Positions 50,643-61,300 of a stretch of DNA of 64,000 bases are shown here, piece by piece. This DNA comes from Macrostomum hystrix (lineage: Eukaryota; Platyhelminthes; Macrostomidae), in contig CATNEN010000001.1 in assembly GCA_950097015.1 (NCBI GenBank), positions 1 through 64,000 on the forward strand. Reading direction: 5' to 3'. The notes under the pieces were generated by a model, which was given only the letters and a program-made list of their open reading frames with translations, did no database searches and was not told the origin of the DNA. Positions within the stretch are counted from its first letter, which is position 1; each line of letters starts with the position of its first letter. Position numbers and translations under genes: made by a program.

Positions 50643-51693
50643 TAAATTAAACTTTTTAGTTCAACAGCTTCCGACTTTTGTGCGCACATCCAAGATCTTT
50701 AATCATAGTTTAAATTCTGCATACTTTAAGTTACTTGTACGAGTATCGTCTTTTCCATTTGCCAATAGCTACTTCACCAGCTGTTACAGTATTTAAGTCA
50801 AAATATGTATTTATATGGGCTGGCCTGGCGGTGCAATCAGAGTGGAAAAAGTTGTCTTTTACAATTCCTTTTTCAGGCAGCTATTTGCTACTTTCTACTG
50901 TAAGTAGTGCTGATTAGGCATACCTTTTTAGACTACCATATCTTAGGCTATTATATTATTATTCCGATGAACTGTAAACAGTGTGCAACAACTACAAATC
51001 ATGAAGATTGCGGTGAAAAAGAGATATAAGTGGAAAAATATTTAAAAGAAAAGAAAAAATAGGACAAAATTGCGAGTGTAAATTAATGCTAAAGAGAAGG
51101 GAAGAGAGAGGAGGAGAGAAGAAGAAGGAGTATCGAATAGTCAAGCATCATATTATATTTCATTTCTAGGCTGATAGAAGATAGGAGCTAACGGAGATAG
51201 ATGGGTAGGAGACAGAAGAAATTGTTCAATCGGGATCATTTATCAATGGGAATAATTCCTCAATAGGGATAATTTGTCAGAGGAAAGTTTGATAAAAGAT
51301 GATCATTTGTCAGTGGGAAATCTAACGTCATGGGACAATTTTATCGCGGGAAAAATAGAAAATTGTGTCAATTAATAAAGCGAGAAAGTGAAATTTATTC
51401 TACATTGATAATTTTACAATTTTACGTGTAATTTGACAAAGAAGTATCTTAGTCGAAGAATATAACTTGCCCAGTAAGGATAATTTAAACCAAGGGCTTT
51501 AGACAAATGGGACACTTTCTCAAATGAGGATATATCGATTAAGGGACCTTTTGCCACGGAAAACAGATAAGTATGTACAAAGAGACAGAGAATGTAAAAT
51601 CAGGAACGATATACCACATTTAAATTTGACACACCAATTTTAAACTATTTGACTGGGCGAATAAATTAATGAAAGAAGTAAAACCCAGCTGTT
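50643..51693. other. AT-rich spacer with degenerate GGGATAATTT units
   Basis: No gene recognised. From about 51,220 to 51,560, short strings such as GGGATAATTTGTCA, GGGAATAATTCCTCAA and AAGGATAATTTAAACC recur irregularly. They resemble eroded units of the 20-bp arrays at 54,760-55,920 and 56,366-56,580, which follow modules 3 and 4. A purine tract lies at about 51,093-51,130. Confidence 0.5.
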
Positions 51694-54200
51694 TTACTTG
51701 CAGTAGTACTGTAGTGATATTGTACTTGCAGTAGTACTGTAGTGATATTATACTTGCAGTAGTACTGTAGTGATATCATACTTGCAGCTGTAGTGATATC
51801 ATACTTGCAGTAGTACTGTAGTGATATCATACTTGCAGTAGTACTGTAGTGATATCATACTTGCAGTAGTACTGTAGTGATATTATACTTGCAGTAGTAC
51901 TGTATTGATATTATACTTGCAGTAGTACTGTAGTGATATTATACTTGCAGTAGTACTGTAGTGATATTATACTTGCAGTAGTACTGTAGTGATATTATAC
52001 TTGCAGTAGTACTGTAGTGATATTGTACTTGCAGTAGTACTGTAGTGGTATCATACTTGCAGTAGTACTGTAGTGATATTATACTTGCAGTAGTACTGTA
52101 GTGATATCATACTTGCAGTAGTACTGTAGTGATATCATACTTGCAGTAGTACTGTAGTGATATTATACTTGCAGTAGTACTGTAGTGGTATCATACTTGC
52201 AGTAGTACTGTAGTGATATTATGCTTGCAGTAGTACTGTAGTGATATTGTACTTGCAGTAGTACTGTAGTGATATTATACTTGCAGTAGTACTGTAGTGG
52301 TATCATACTTGCAGTAGTACTGTAGTGATATTATACTTGCAGTAGTACTGTAGTGATATCATACTTGCAGTAGTACTGTAGTGATATTGTACTTGCAGTA
52401 GTACTGTAGTGATATTATGCTTGCAGTAGTACTGTAGTGATATTATACTTGCAGTAGTACTGTAGTGATGTTGTACTTGCAGTAGTACTGTAGTGATATT
52501 GTACTTGCAGTAGTACTGTAGTGATATTATGCTTGCAGTAGTACTGTAGTGATATTATACTTGCAGTAGTACTGTAGTGATGTTGTACTTGCAGTAGTAC
52601 TGTAGTGATATTGTACTTGCAGTAGTACTGTAGTGATATCATACTTGCAGTAGTACTGTAGTGATATTATACTTGCAGTAGTACTGTAGTGATATCATAC
52701 TTGCAGTAGTACTGTAGTGATATCATACTTGCAGTAGTACTGTAGTGATATCATACTTGCAGTAGTACTGTAGTGATATCATACTTGCAGTAGTACTGTA
52801 GTGATATTGTACTTGCAGTAGTACTGTAGTGATATCATACTTGCAGTAGTACTGTAGTGATATTATACTTGCAGTAGTACTGTAGTGATATCATACTTGC
52901 AGCAGTACTGTAGTGATATTTTACTTGCAGCAGTACTGTAGTGATATCATACTTGCAGTAGTACTGTAGTGATATTATACTTGCAGTAGTACTGTAGTGA
53001 TATCATACTTGCAGCAGTACTGTAGTGATGTTGTACTTGCAGTAGTACTGTAGTGATATTGTACTTGCAGTAGTACTGTAGTGATATCATACTTGCAGTA
53101 GTACTGTAGTGATATTATGCTTGCAGTAGTACTGTAGTGATATTATACTTGCAGTAGTACTGTAGTGATGTTGTACTTGCAGTAGTACTGTAGTGATATT
53201 GTACTTGCAGTAGTACTGTAGTGATATTATGCTTGCAGTAGTACTGTAGTGATATTATACTTGCAGTAGTACTGTAGTGATGTTGTACTTGCAGTAGTAC
53301 TGTAGTGATATTGTACTTGCAGTAGTACTGTAGTGATATCATACTTGCAGTAGTACTGTAGTGATATTATACTTGCAGTAGTACTGTAGTGATATCATAC
53401 TTGCAGTAGTACTGTAGTGATATCATACTTGCAGTAGTACTGTAGTGATATCATACTTGCAGTAGTACTGTAGTGATATCATACTTGCAGTAGTACTGTA
53501 GTGATATTGTACTTGCAGTAGTACTGTAGTGATATCATACTTGCAGTAGTACTGTAGTGATATTATACTTGCAGTAGTACTGTAGTGATATCATACTTGC
53601 AGCAGTACTGTAGTGATATTTTACTTGCAGCAGTACTGTAGTGATATCATACTTGCAGTAGTACTGTAGTGATATTATACTTGCAGTAGTACTGTAGTGA
53701 TATCATACTTGCAGCAGTACTGTAGTGATATTATACTTGCAGTAGTACTGTAGTGATATCATACTTGCAGCAGTACTGTAGTGATATTATACTTGCAGTA
53801 GTACTGTAGTGATATCATACTTGCAGTAGTACTGTAGTGATATTATACTTGCAGTAGTACTGTAGTGATATCATACTTGCAGCAGTACTGTAGTGATATC
53901 ATACTTGCAGCAGTACTGTAGTGATATCATACTTGCAGTAGTACTGTAGTGATATTGTACTTGCAGTAGTACTGTAGTGATATCATACTTGCAGTAGTAC
54001 TGTAGTGATATCATACTTGCAGTAGTACTGTAGTGATATCATACTTGCAGCAGTACTGTAGTGATATTATACTTGCAGTAGTACTGTAGTGATATCATAC
54101 TTGCAGCAGTACTGTAGTGATATTTTACTTGCAGCAGTACTGTAGTGATATCATACTTGCAGTAGTACTGTAGTGATAATTTGCTTGCAGCATTGCTGCA
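51694..54200. repeat. 28-bp minisatellite (ACTTGCAGTAGTACTGTAG units)
   Basis: About 89 units of 28 bp: ACTTGCAGTAGTACTGTAG followed by TGATATCAT, TGATATTAT, TGATATTGT or TGATGTTGT. The TGATATCA variant is an 8-bp palindrome, and AGTACT lies in every unit. CTTGCAG resembles a splice acceptor. The last unit degenerates into GCTTGCAGCATTGCTGCAG near 54,182. One shortened unit is present near 51,785. Confidence 0.96.
52412..53727. repeat. Higher-order duplication, 700-bp offset, in the 28-bp array
   Basis: The order of unit variants over 52,412-53,027 is repeated at 53,112-53,727, offset by exactly 700 bp (25 units). A smaller 112-bp (four-unit) duplication, ATTATGC/ATTATAC/GTTGTAC/ATTGTAC, starts at 52,412 and 52,524 inside it and is carried into the second copy. 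Confidence 0.85.
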
Positions 54201-54284
54201 GTATGAAGGGATTATTGAGGCAAAAAGAGAGTAGAAAGAATATGTTGGCGTTTAATTAGATTTTTTTTTACATCATATTTTCTT

Positions 54285-54475
54285 ATTCAGTTTCGGCAGC
54301 CTTCGAACTGCTCTCTCACTGACAGCCTCTGAGTCTCATCGTTGCTAGGCGAGTCTCACCGTTGCTAGGCGAGTCTCCCCCGTTGCCAGGGAAGTGTCTC
54401 CGTTGCTAGGCGAGTCTCAGCAAGTCGCTCACCACTGCTGTTGCAGCTGCGGCTGCATCGTGGACTCATCGGTGA
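54285..54475 (+). other. X-box module 3 (partial) ending in a splice donor
   Basis: Starts just after the 28-bp array. TTTCGGCAGCCTTCGAACTG, GCCTCTGAGTCTC and the GTTGCTAGGCGAGTCTC stretch correspond to the right-hand part of modules 1 and 2; the left part with the perfect X-box is absent, possibly lost where the satellite expanded. It ends with GACTCATCG|GTGAGTG, GT at 54,472, at the same relative position as the donors of modules 1 and 2 (module 2 reads GACTCAAAG|GTAAGT). Confidence 0.55.
54341..54414 (+). promoter_or_regulatory. Four X-box-like half-degenerate sites, module 3
   Basis: GTTGCTAGGCGAG at 54,341, 54,361 and 54,402, and GTTGCCAGGGAAG at 54,382, spaced 20-21 bp. The third variant carries the textbook left half-site GTTGCC. 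Confidence 0.35.
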
Positions 54476-54759
54476 GTGTTGTTGGCATTGTAGTTTGCAA
54501 TTGACTGAAAAAGTACAATTTGCATACTGGCGTTTGCTGACCCTGACCATAGACACCAATAGGAAATAAAGTGCGAATTTACTGATTGGACGGGTTCGAA
54601 GCTTCTTGCTGAAATTCGCTGGTGGAACTTTGTGATTCGAATATTGGCGATAAATCCTCGTTTGTGAGTAGCATTTTACAGGATATAATTTGCCTATTGA
54701 GAGGATAATTTGACAACTAAGGGGGGCATTTTTTAATTAATTGCGATAAGCTGCTAATT
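54476..54759. other. Module 3 downstream segment, duplicated in module 4
   Basis: No gene. Contains CTGATTGGACGGGTTCGAAG followed by CTTCTTGCTGAAATTCGCTG (near 54,580-54,621), repeated with few changes near 56,238-56,280. It then grades into GGATAATTTG strings that lead into the 20-bp array. Confidence 0.6.
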
Positions 54760-55920
54760 GAGAAGATATATTTGTTCATTAAGGGGATAACTTGGGGATT
54801 AAGGGAATCATTTTGGGATTTGTGGGGTTAATTTGTGGATTGAGGGGATAAATACAGGATTTAGGGGATAATCTGTGGATTGAGGGGATAATCTTTGGAT
54901 TGAGGGGATAATCTGTGGATTGAGGGTATATTCTTTGTATTGAGGGGATAATCTGTGCATTAAGGGGATAATCTGTGGATTGAGGGATAATCTGTGGATT
55001 GAGGGGATAATCTGTTGATTGAGGGGATACTCTGTGGATTGAGGGGATAATCTGTGGATTGAGGGATAATCTGTGGATTGAGGGGATAATCTGTGGATTG
55101 AGGGGATAATCTGTTGATTGAGGGGATACTCTGTGGATTGAGGGGATAATCTGTGGATTGAGGGTATAATCTGTGGATTTAGGTGATAATCTGTGGATTG
55201 AGGGGATAATCTGTGGATTGAGGGGATATTCTGTGGATTGAGGGGATAATCTGTGGATTGAGGGGATAATCTGTGGATTGAGGGGATAGTCTGTGGATTG
55301 AGGGGATAATCTATGGATTGAGGGGATAATCTGTGAATTGAGGGATAATCTGTGAATTGAGGGATAATCTGTGGATTGAGCGGATATTCTGTGGATTGAG
55401 GGGATATTCTGTGGATTGAGGGGATAATCTGTGGATTGAGCGGATATTCTGTGGATTGAGGGGATAATCTGTGGATTGATGGGATAATCTTTGGATTGAG
55501 GGGATAATCTGTGGATTGAGGGGATAATCTGTGGATTGAGGGGATAATCTGTGGATTGAGGGGATAATCTGTGGATTGAGGGGATAGTCTGTGGATTGAG
55601 GGGATAATCTGTGGATTGAGGGGATAATCTGTGGATTGAGGGGATATTCTGTGGATTGAGGGGATAATCTGTGGATTGAGCGGATATTCTGTGGATTGAG
55701 GGGATAATCTGTGGATTGAGGGGATAATCTGTGGATTGAGGGGATAATCTGTGGATTGAGGGGATAGTCTGTGGATTGAGGGGATAATCTGTGGATTGAG
55801 GGGATAATCTGTGGATTGAGGGGATAATCTGTGGATTGAGGGGATAATCTGTGGATTGAGGGGATAATCTGTGAATTGAGGGATAATCTGTGGATTGGGG
55901 GGATAATCTGTGGATTGATG
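54760..55920. repeat. 20-bp minisatellite (GGATAATCTGTGGATTGAGG)
   Basis: About 58 units of 20 bp, with 19-bp variants lacking one G and base variants GGATATTCTG, GGATAGTCTG and GAGCGGATATT. Homogeneous from about 54,860; the first units are more diverged (GGATAACTTGGGGATTAAGG), showing a gradient from an eroded edge to a uniform core. Confidence 0.96.
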
Positions 55921-56089
55921 TATTGTTCGCTAACTTAGTGGTACATTTTTTAATTAAGTGTGATAAAAACCCAAACAGAAAGGAGACATTTAAAATATAT
56001 TAGATGACAGGAATCAGTTGCAACTCAGGGTAGAGAGGGAAGAAGAGGAATAGAGAAGGGAATAAGGAGGGAATATGGGAGTCGAGACG

Positions 56090-56365
56090 GGTACCAGTCA
56101 AGACTATTCGATTCCAACTTATTTTCCACAGCAGGTAACTGACAACCAATGAGTGTCTCTGTTGCTAGGCAACTTTGCGTACTTGTAGTTGCTAACTTTG
56201 TCGATAGTAACCCTATTGGAGATAGTGTGCTCATTGACTGATTGAACGGGTCCTGAAGCTTCTTGCTGAAATGCGCTGGTGGAATTTCACTTTGTGTCTT
56301 AGTTTAGGCAAAAATTCTTCGTTTGGATGTACAGTTGCCGTCTGAGGCGAATATTTTGAGAACTG
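56090..56365 (+). other. X-box module 4
   Basis: Contains a perfect X-box-like site and, about 75 bp further on, the CTGATTGAACGGG and AGCTTCTTGCTGAAATGCGCTG blocks shared with module 3. No donor equivalent to those of modules 1-3 is apparent after the X-box; CAG|GTAACT near 56,134 precedes it. Lies 2.2 kb before the gene B start, so it is the module nearest to that gene. Confidence 0.5.
56161..56173 (+). promoter_or_regulatory. RFX X-box-like site, module 4
   Basis: GTTGCTAGGCAAC, identical to the sites in modules 1 and 2 although the surrounding sequence has diverged. Confidence 0.5.
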
Positions 56366-56580
56366 AGGAGACAATTCGTGCATTTAGGGGATAATTTGCG
56401 GATTTAGAGGATAATTCAAGGATTTGTGGGATAATGCGCGGATTTGGGGGGATAATGCGCAGATTTAGAGGATAATTCAAGGATTTGTGGGATAATGCGC
56501 GGATTTAGGGGATAATGCGCGGATTTGGGGGATAATTTGCGGATTTAAGGGATAATTTTACGATTGAATGGGATAGAGGG
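56366..56580. repeat. Short 20-bp minisatellite (GGGATAATGCGCGGATTT)
   Basis: About 10 units of roughly 20 bp with the form GGATAATGCGCGGATTTAGG or GGATAATTCAAGGATTTGTG. GGATAAT..GGATT is shared with the array at 54,760-55,920, and both follow copies of the same module, so they probably descend from one ancestral array. Confidence 0.85.
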
Positions 56581-57170
56581 GAAACTGTGTGGATTATTAG
56601 CAAAATATTGGGATTAAACTGCCGCTGATTTTACAGATTGCAAGATAAGTGGGATAAGCTGCAATGGACGGTGATTCTTAGAAACTGGGATGGCAAACAA
56701 TATTATTCTCAAGTTTTCCCTCTGTGCAGTGAGAGGCTGTTGCTAAAGTTGCAACTGTACATTTGCGACAGCAAGCCTAACAAGGTAGGAGTAACAAAAA
56801 CTAAAGTGCTTCACGCGGGAGGCAAAAATAGTTTATTTGTTCGTTTGCGAATACCAAAAACATTTCTGAAAGTCCATACCTACACATACCTAAAGAATGG
56901 ACAATTTTAAATTATTTTGGCAAGCGAGCCACCGTATAATAAACTACCGAATAACTGCAATGAATGGCCTTGGTTACAGGTTCTACTTTTCTTCCGCGTT
57001 TCTGTTTGGCAATAATCTTTCGCTATGCCGACACGCAAAGTCCTGGATTGATTTGTCTGTTGTAAAATTCAATACCTCAGCGATTAGGAAAACACGTTCG
57101 GCTAGTGTTCTTCATTTACACGATACTCACAAAAGAATTTCGAGAAATAAATAGATGGAGGGGAATAGTC
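56581..57170. other. Unique spacer, no recognised gene
   Basis: Two overlapping short frames (56,638-56,910 and 56,897-57,154) begin with TTG and ATG respectively and resemble no family known to me. Codon content is unremarkable. Their functional status is unknown. Confidence 0.35.
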
Positions 57171-57765
57171 ATAGACAGAGGAATAGACGGAGGAATAGAC
57201 GGAGGAATATACAGGGGATTAGAGTGAGCAACTGAGAGGATGAGAGTGAGGAACTGAGAGGGATTAGAGTGAGCAACTGAGAGGATGAGAGTGAGGAACT
57301 GAGAGGGATGAGAGTGAGGAACTGAGAGGATGAGAGTGAGGAACTGAGAGGGATGAGAGTGAGGAACTGAGAGGGATGAGAGTGAGGAACTGAGAGGGAT
57401 GAGAGTGAGGAACTGAGAGGGATTAGAGTGAGCAACTGAGAGGATGAGAGTGAGGAACTGAGAGGGATGAGAGTGAGGAACTGAGAGGGATGAGAGTGAG
57501 GAACTGAGAGGGATTAGAGTGAGCAACTGAGAGGATGAGAGTGAGGAACTGAGAGGGATTAGATTGAGGAACTGAGAGGGATGAGAGTGAGGTACATAGA
57601 GGGGATGAGAGTGAGGAACTGAGAGGGATTAGATTGAGGAACTGAGAGGGATGAGAGTGAGGTACATAGAGGGGATGAGAGTGAGGAACAGAGAGGGATG
57701 AGAGTGAGGAACAGAGAGGGATGAGAGTGAGGAAGCGAGAGGACATTGGAGTGAGGAACAGAGAG
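57171..57765. repeat. 23-bp minisatellite upstream of gene B, related to the 33-kb array
   Basis: About 26 units of 20-23 bp, GATGAGAGTGAGGAACTGAG plus AGG, with GATTAGAGTGAGCAACTGAG variants. GAGGAACTGAGAGG is the core also found in every unit of the 1-33,020 array. Position and flanks match: both arrays stop about 600 bp before a channel gene and are followed by similar GATG(C/T)GAGG(C/T)GGAG sequence. The reverse-strand Ser-Leu-Pro-rich frames are repeat artefacts. Confidence 0.93.
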
Positions 57766-58385
57766 GGTGATGTGAGGTGGAGATGTGGGACTTGAGGAAC
57801 AGGGTTAAAACTTTAGCAAATTTTCAAGATAAGATATTTGATTTCTAATATTAGCTATTTCATTTTTCTATTATTATTTCTTTTATATATTATTAGCTGT
57901 TGCTATGGTAAAATTATTTACTCAAAAACTGCACCAATTTTGGATCTCAATGTTATATTCTAATTTACCATTAAACTCAATAAAAGGTTGATGAGCACAG
58001 GCTGGATAGAGGAATAAGGATCCAGAATAGGGAGATAGGGAGAATGCAGAATGGGAAGAGAGGAACGAAAGGAGGAAGTGTGGGAGATTCAATAGCGGGA
58101 TTAAGAAGGCGATAAGCGGTACACGCATGAATGTGCTCATATTTTTAATGTCTTGTAATTTCAAAACATTTTCATTTATTACCTTTTTTAAGTAACAGCA
58201 CGTGCAGCAGCATTTTATGTTCAGGAATGAGAAATTTATTGGTTCTGACGTGCCTCACTTGTCACTATTGACCTGACACGGCCAAAATAAGTCTGTGTCT
58301 TCAGTTTTCTAACGATCTTCTCTTTCTTCAGCCAAAAAAGTCTTCTGAGAAGAATTTCACGGACTAGGAAGAGAAGCAAGGGTTC
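57766..58385 (+). other. 5' flank of gene B with splice acceptor
   Basis: Unique DNA homologous in part to 33,021-33,611 (GGATCTCAAT, then GAGCACAGGCTGG). A strong polypyrimidine acceptor, TCTTCTCTTTCTTCAG, ends at 58,331, so gene B's first coding exon probably begins at 58,332, with a 5' leader exon further upstream. An in-frame TAG at 58,365 shows that coding cannot enter from upstream in this frame. Confidence 0.65.
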
Positions 58386-61300
58386 ATGGACACCAATGCT
58401 AGCGTCCGTGGACCGGAAGATGCCGGATCAGAGGACCGGGAACTCGAGGATGCAGAATCGCCGGTCTCTACGTGGGAAGACAGTGGATCAATGAGTCAGA
58501 GAAGTGAGGCGGACTCAACTTACTTTCTGCTAAGCTTCTTAGAGCCAGAGTTGCTAGTTTTCTTCTGGGACATCAATAAAAATAGTCTGCGCAATGACCT
58601 TCTTCGAGCCATAGACAGCAACGACTCTGAGGAGCTGAGCAGAATATCAGACAGAATAAGAAAAGGACTTCAAGACGATGAAGATGCAAAAGTGAAAGCG
58701 CTGCTGCTTCTGTCGGCCGCCAAGCCAGAGCTGAAACTGCTGCAGTTCTTGACTGAAAGACACGCCGACTCATGCCTGCAGGTGCGAAGTTCATCAGCTA
58801 ACAACATGCTGCACTTCGTGTGCGGATGCGACAACTCAGATTCAGCAACTGCAGCCTTGGAGCTGATCTATAACAAAGTGGGCAAACAGCTGGTCAAGGA
58901 GGTCAACAACTCGAAGCAGCTGCCTGTACACATCGCCGCATTCAATACAGCCAATCCTGCAGTGTTTCTCTGGCTCATTTCCACCGTCGAGGACAAGAAA
59001 CTGTTTTTCGTTCAAGACGATGACGGCTACAGTGCTGTTAGCATCGCATTTATGGAGCAGAACTTGGACACACTCAAACAAGTGACTGAGAAGCTTGGTC
59101 TGGCGGAGTGCCTGGCGGCAAAAACTGCCAAAAATGAAAATATTTGCCTTCGAGCCGCATTCAATTCAGCCAATCCTGCAGTGTTTCTCTGGCTCATTTC
59201 CACCGTCGAGGACAAGAAACTGTTTTTCGTTCAAGACGATGACGGCTACAGTGCTGTTAGCATCGCATTTATGGAGCAGAACTTGGACACACTCAAACAA
59301 GTGACTGAGAAGCTTGGTCTGGCGGAGTGCCTGGCGGCAAAAACTGCCAAAAATGAAAATATTTGCCTTCGAGCCGCATTCAATACAGCCAATCCTGCAG
59401 TGTTTCTCTGGCTCATTTCCACCGTCGAGGACAAGAATCTGTTTTTCGGTCACGATGATTACGGCTACAGTGCTGTTAGCCTCGCATTTGAGAAGCAGAA
59501 TTTGGACACACTCAAACAAGTGACTGAGAAGCTTGGTCTGGCGGAGTGCCTGGCGGCAAAAACTGCCAAAAATCTAAATATTTGCCTTCGAGCCGCAGCG
59601 AATTCAGCCAATCCTGCAGTGTTTCTCTGGCTCATTTCCACCGTCGAGGACAAGAATCTGTTTTTCGTTCAAGACGATGACGGCTACAGTGCTGTTAGCA
59701 CCGCCTTTGATGAGCTGAACTTGGACACACTCAAACAAGTGACTGAGAAGCTTGGTCTGGCGGAGTGCCTGGCGGCAAAAACTGCCAAAAATGAAAATAT
59801 TTGCAAAAGAGCCGCATTCAATACAGCCAATCCTGCAGTGTTTCTCTGGCTCATTTCTATCGTCGTGGACAAGAATCAGTTTTTCGTTCAAGACGATGAC
59901 GGCGAAAGTGCTGTTAGCATCGCATTTAATCTTCAGAACTTGGACACACTCAAACAAGTGACTGAGAAGCTTGGTCTGGCGGAGTGCCTGGCGGCAAAAA
60001 CTGCCAAAAATGAAAATATTTGCAAAAGAGCCGCATTCAATACAGCCAATCCTGCAGTGTTTCTCTGGCTCATTTCTATCGTCGTGGACAAGAATCAGTT
60101 TTTCGTTCAAGACGATGACGGCGAAAGTGCTGTTAGCATCGCATTTAATCTTCAGAACTTGGACACACTCAAACAAGTGACTGAGAAGCTTGGTCTGGCG
60201 GAGTGCCTGGCGGCAAAAACTGCCAAAAATCAAAATATTTGCCTTCTAGCCGCATTCAATACAGCCAATCCTGCAGTGTTTCTCTGGCTCATTTCCACCG
60301 TCGAGGACAAGAATCTGTTTTTCGGTCACGATGATTACGGCTACAGTGCTGTTAGCCTCGCATTTGAGAAGCAGAATTTGGACACACTCAAACAAGTGAC
60401 TGAGAAGCTTGGTCTGGCGGAGTGCCTGGCGGCAAAAACTGCCAAAAATCTAAATATTTGCCTTCGAGCCGCAGCGAATTCAGCCAATCCTGCAGTGTTT
60501 CTCTGGCTCATTTCCACCGTCGAGGACAAGAATCTGTTTTTCGTTCAAGACGATGACGGCTACAGTGCTGTTAGCACCGCCTTTGATGAGCTGAACTTGG
60601 ACACACTCAAACAAGTGACTGAGAAGCTTGGTCTGGCGGAGTGCCTGGCGGCAAAAACTGCCAAAAATGAAAATATTTGCAAAAGAGCCGCATTCAATAC
60701 AGCCAATCCTGCAGTGTTTCTCTGGCTCATTTCTATCGTCGTGGACAAGAATCAGTTTTTCGTTCAAGACGATGACGGCGAAAGTGCTGTTAGCATCGCA
60801 TTTAATCTTCAGAACTTGGACACACTCAAACAAGTGACTGAGAAGCTTGGTCTGGCGGAGTGCCTGGCGGCAAAAACTGCCAAAAATGAAAATATTTGCA
60901 AAAGAGCCGCATTCAATACAGCCAATCCTGCAGTGTTTCTCTGGCTCATTTCTATCGTCGTGGACAAGAATCAGTTTTTCGTTCAAGACGATGACGGCGA
61001 AAGTGCTGTTAGCATCGCATTTAATCTTCAGAACTTGGACACACTCAAACAAGTGACTGAGAAGCTTGGTCTGGCGGAGTGCCTGGCGGCAAAAACTGCC
61101 AAAAATGAAAATATTTGCCTTCTAGCCGCATTCAATACAGCCAATCCTGCAGTGTTTCTCTGGCTCATTTCCATCGTCGAGGACAAGAATCTGTTTTTCG
61201 GTCACGATGATGACGGCTACAGTGCTGTTAGCACTGCATTTTTTAAGCAGAATTTGGACACACTCAAACGAGTGACTGAGAAGCTTGGTCTGGCGGAGTG

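Noticed and set aside
57116-57746. Ser/Leu/Pro-rich reverse frames
   Set aside because: Products of the 23-bp array with several overlapping open frames; no family resemblance.
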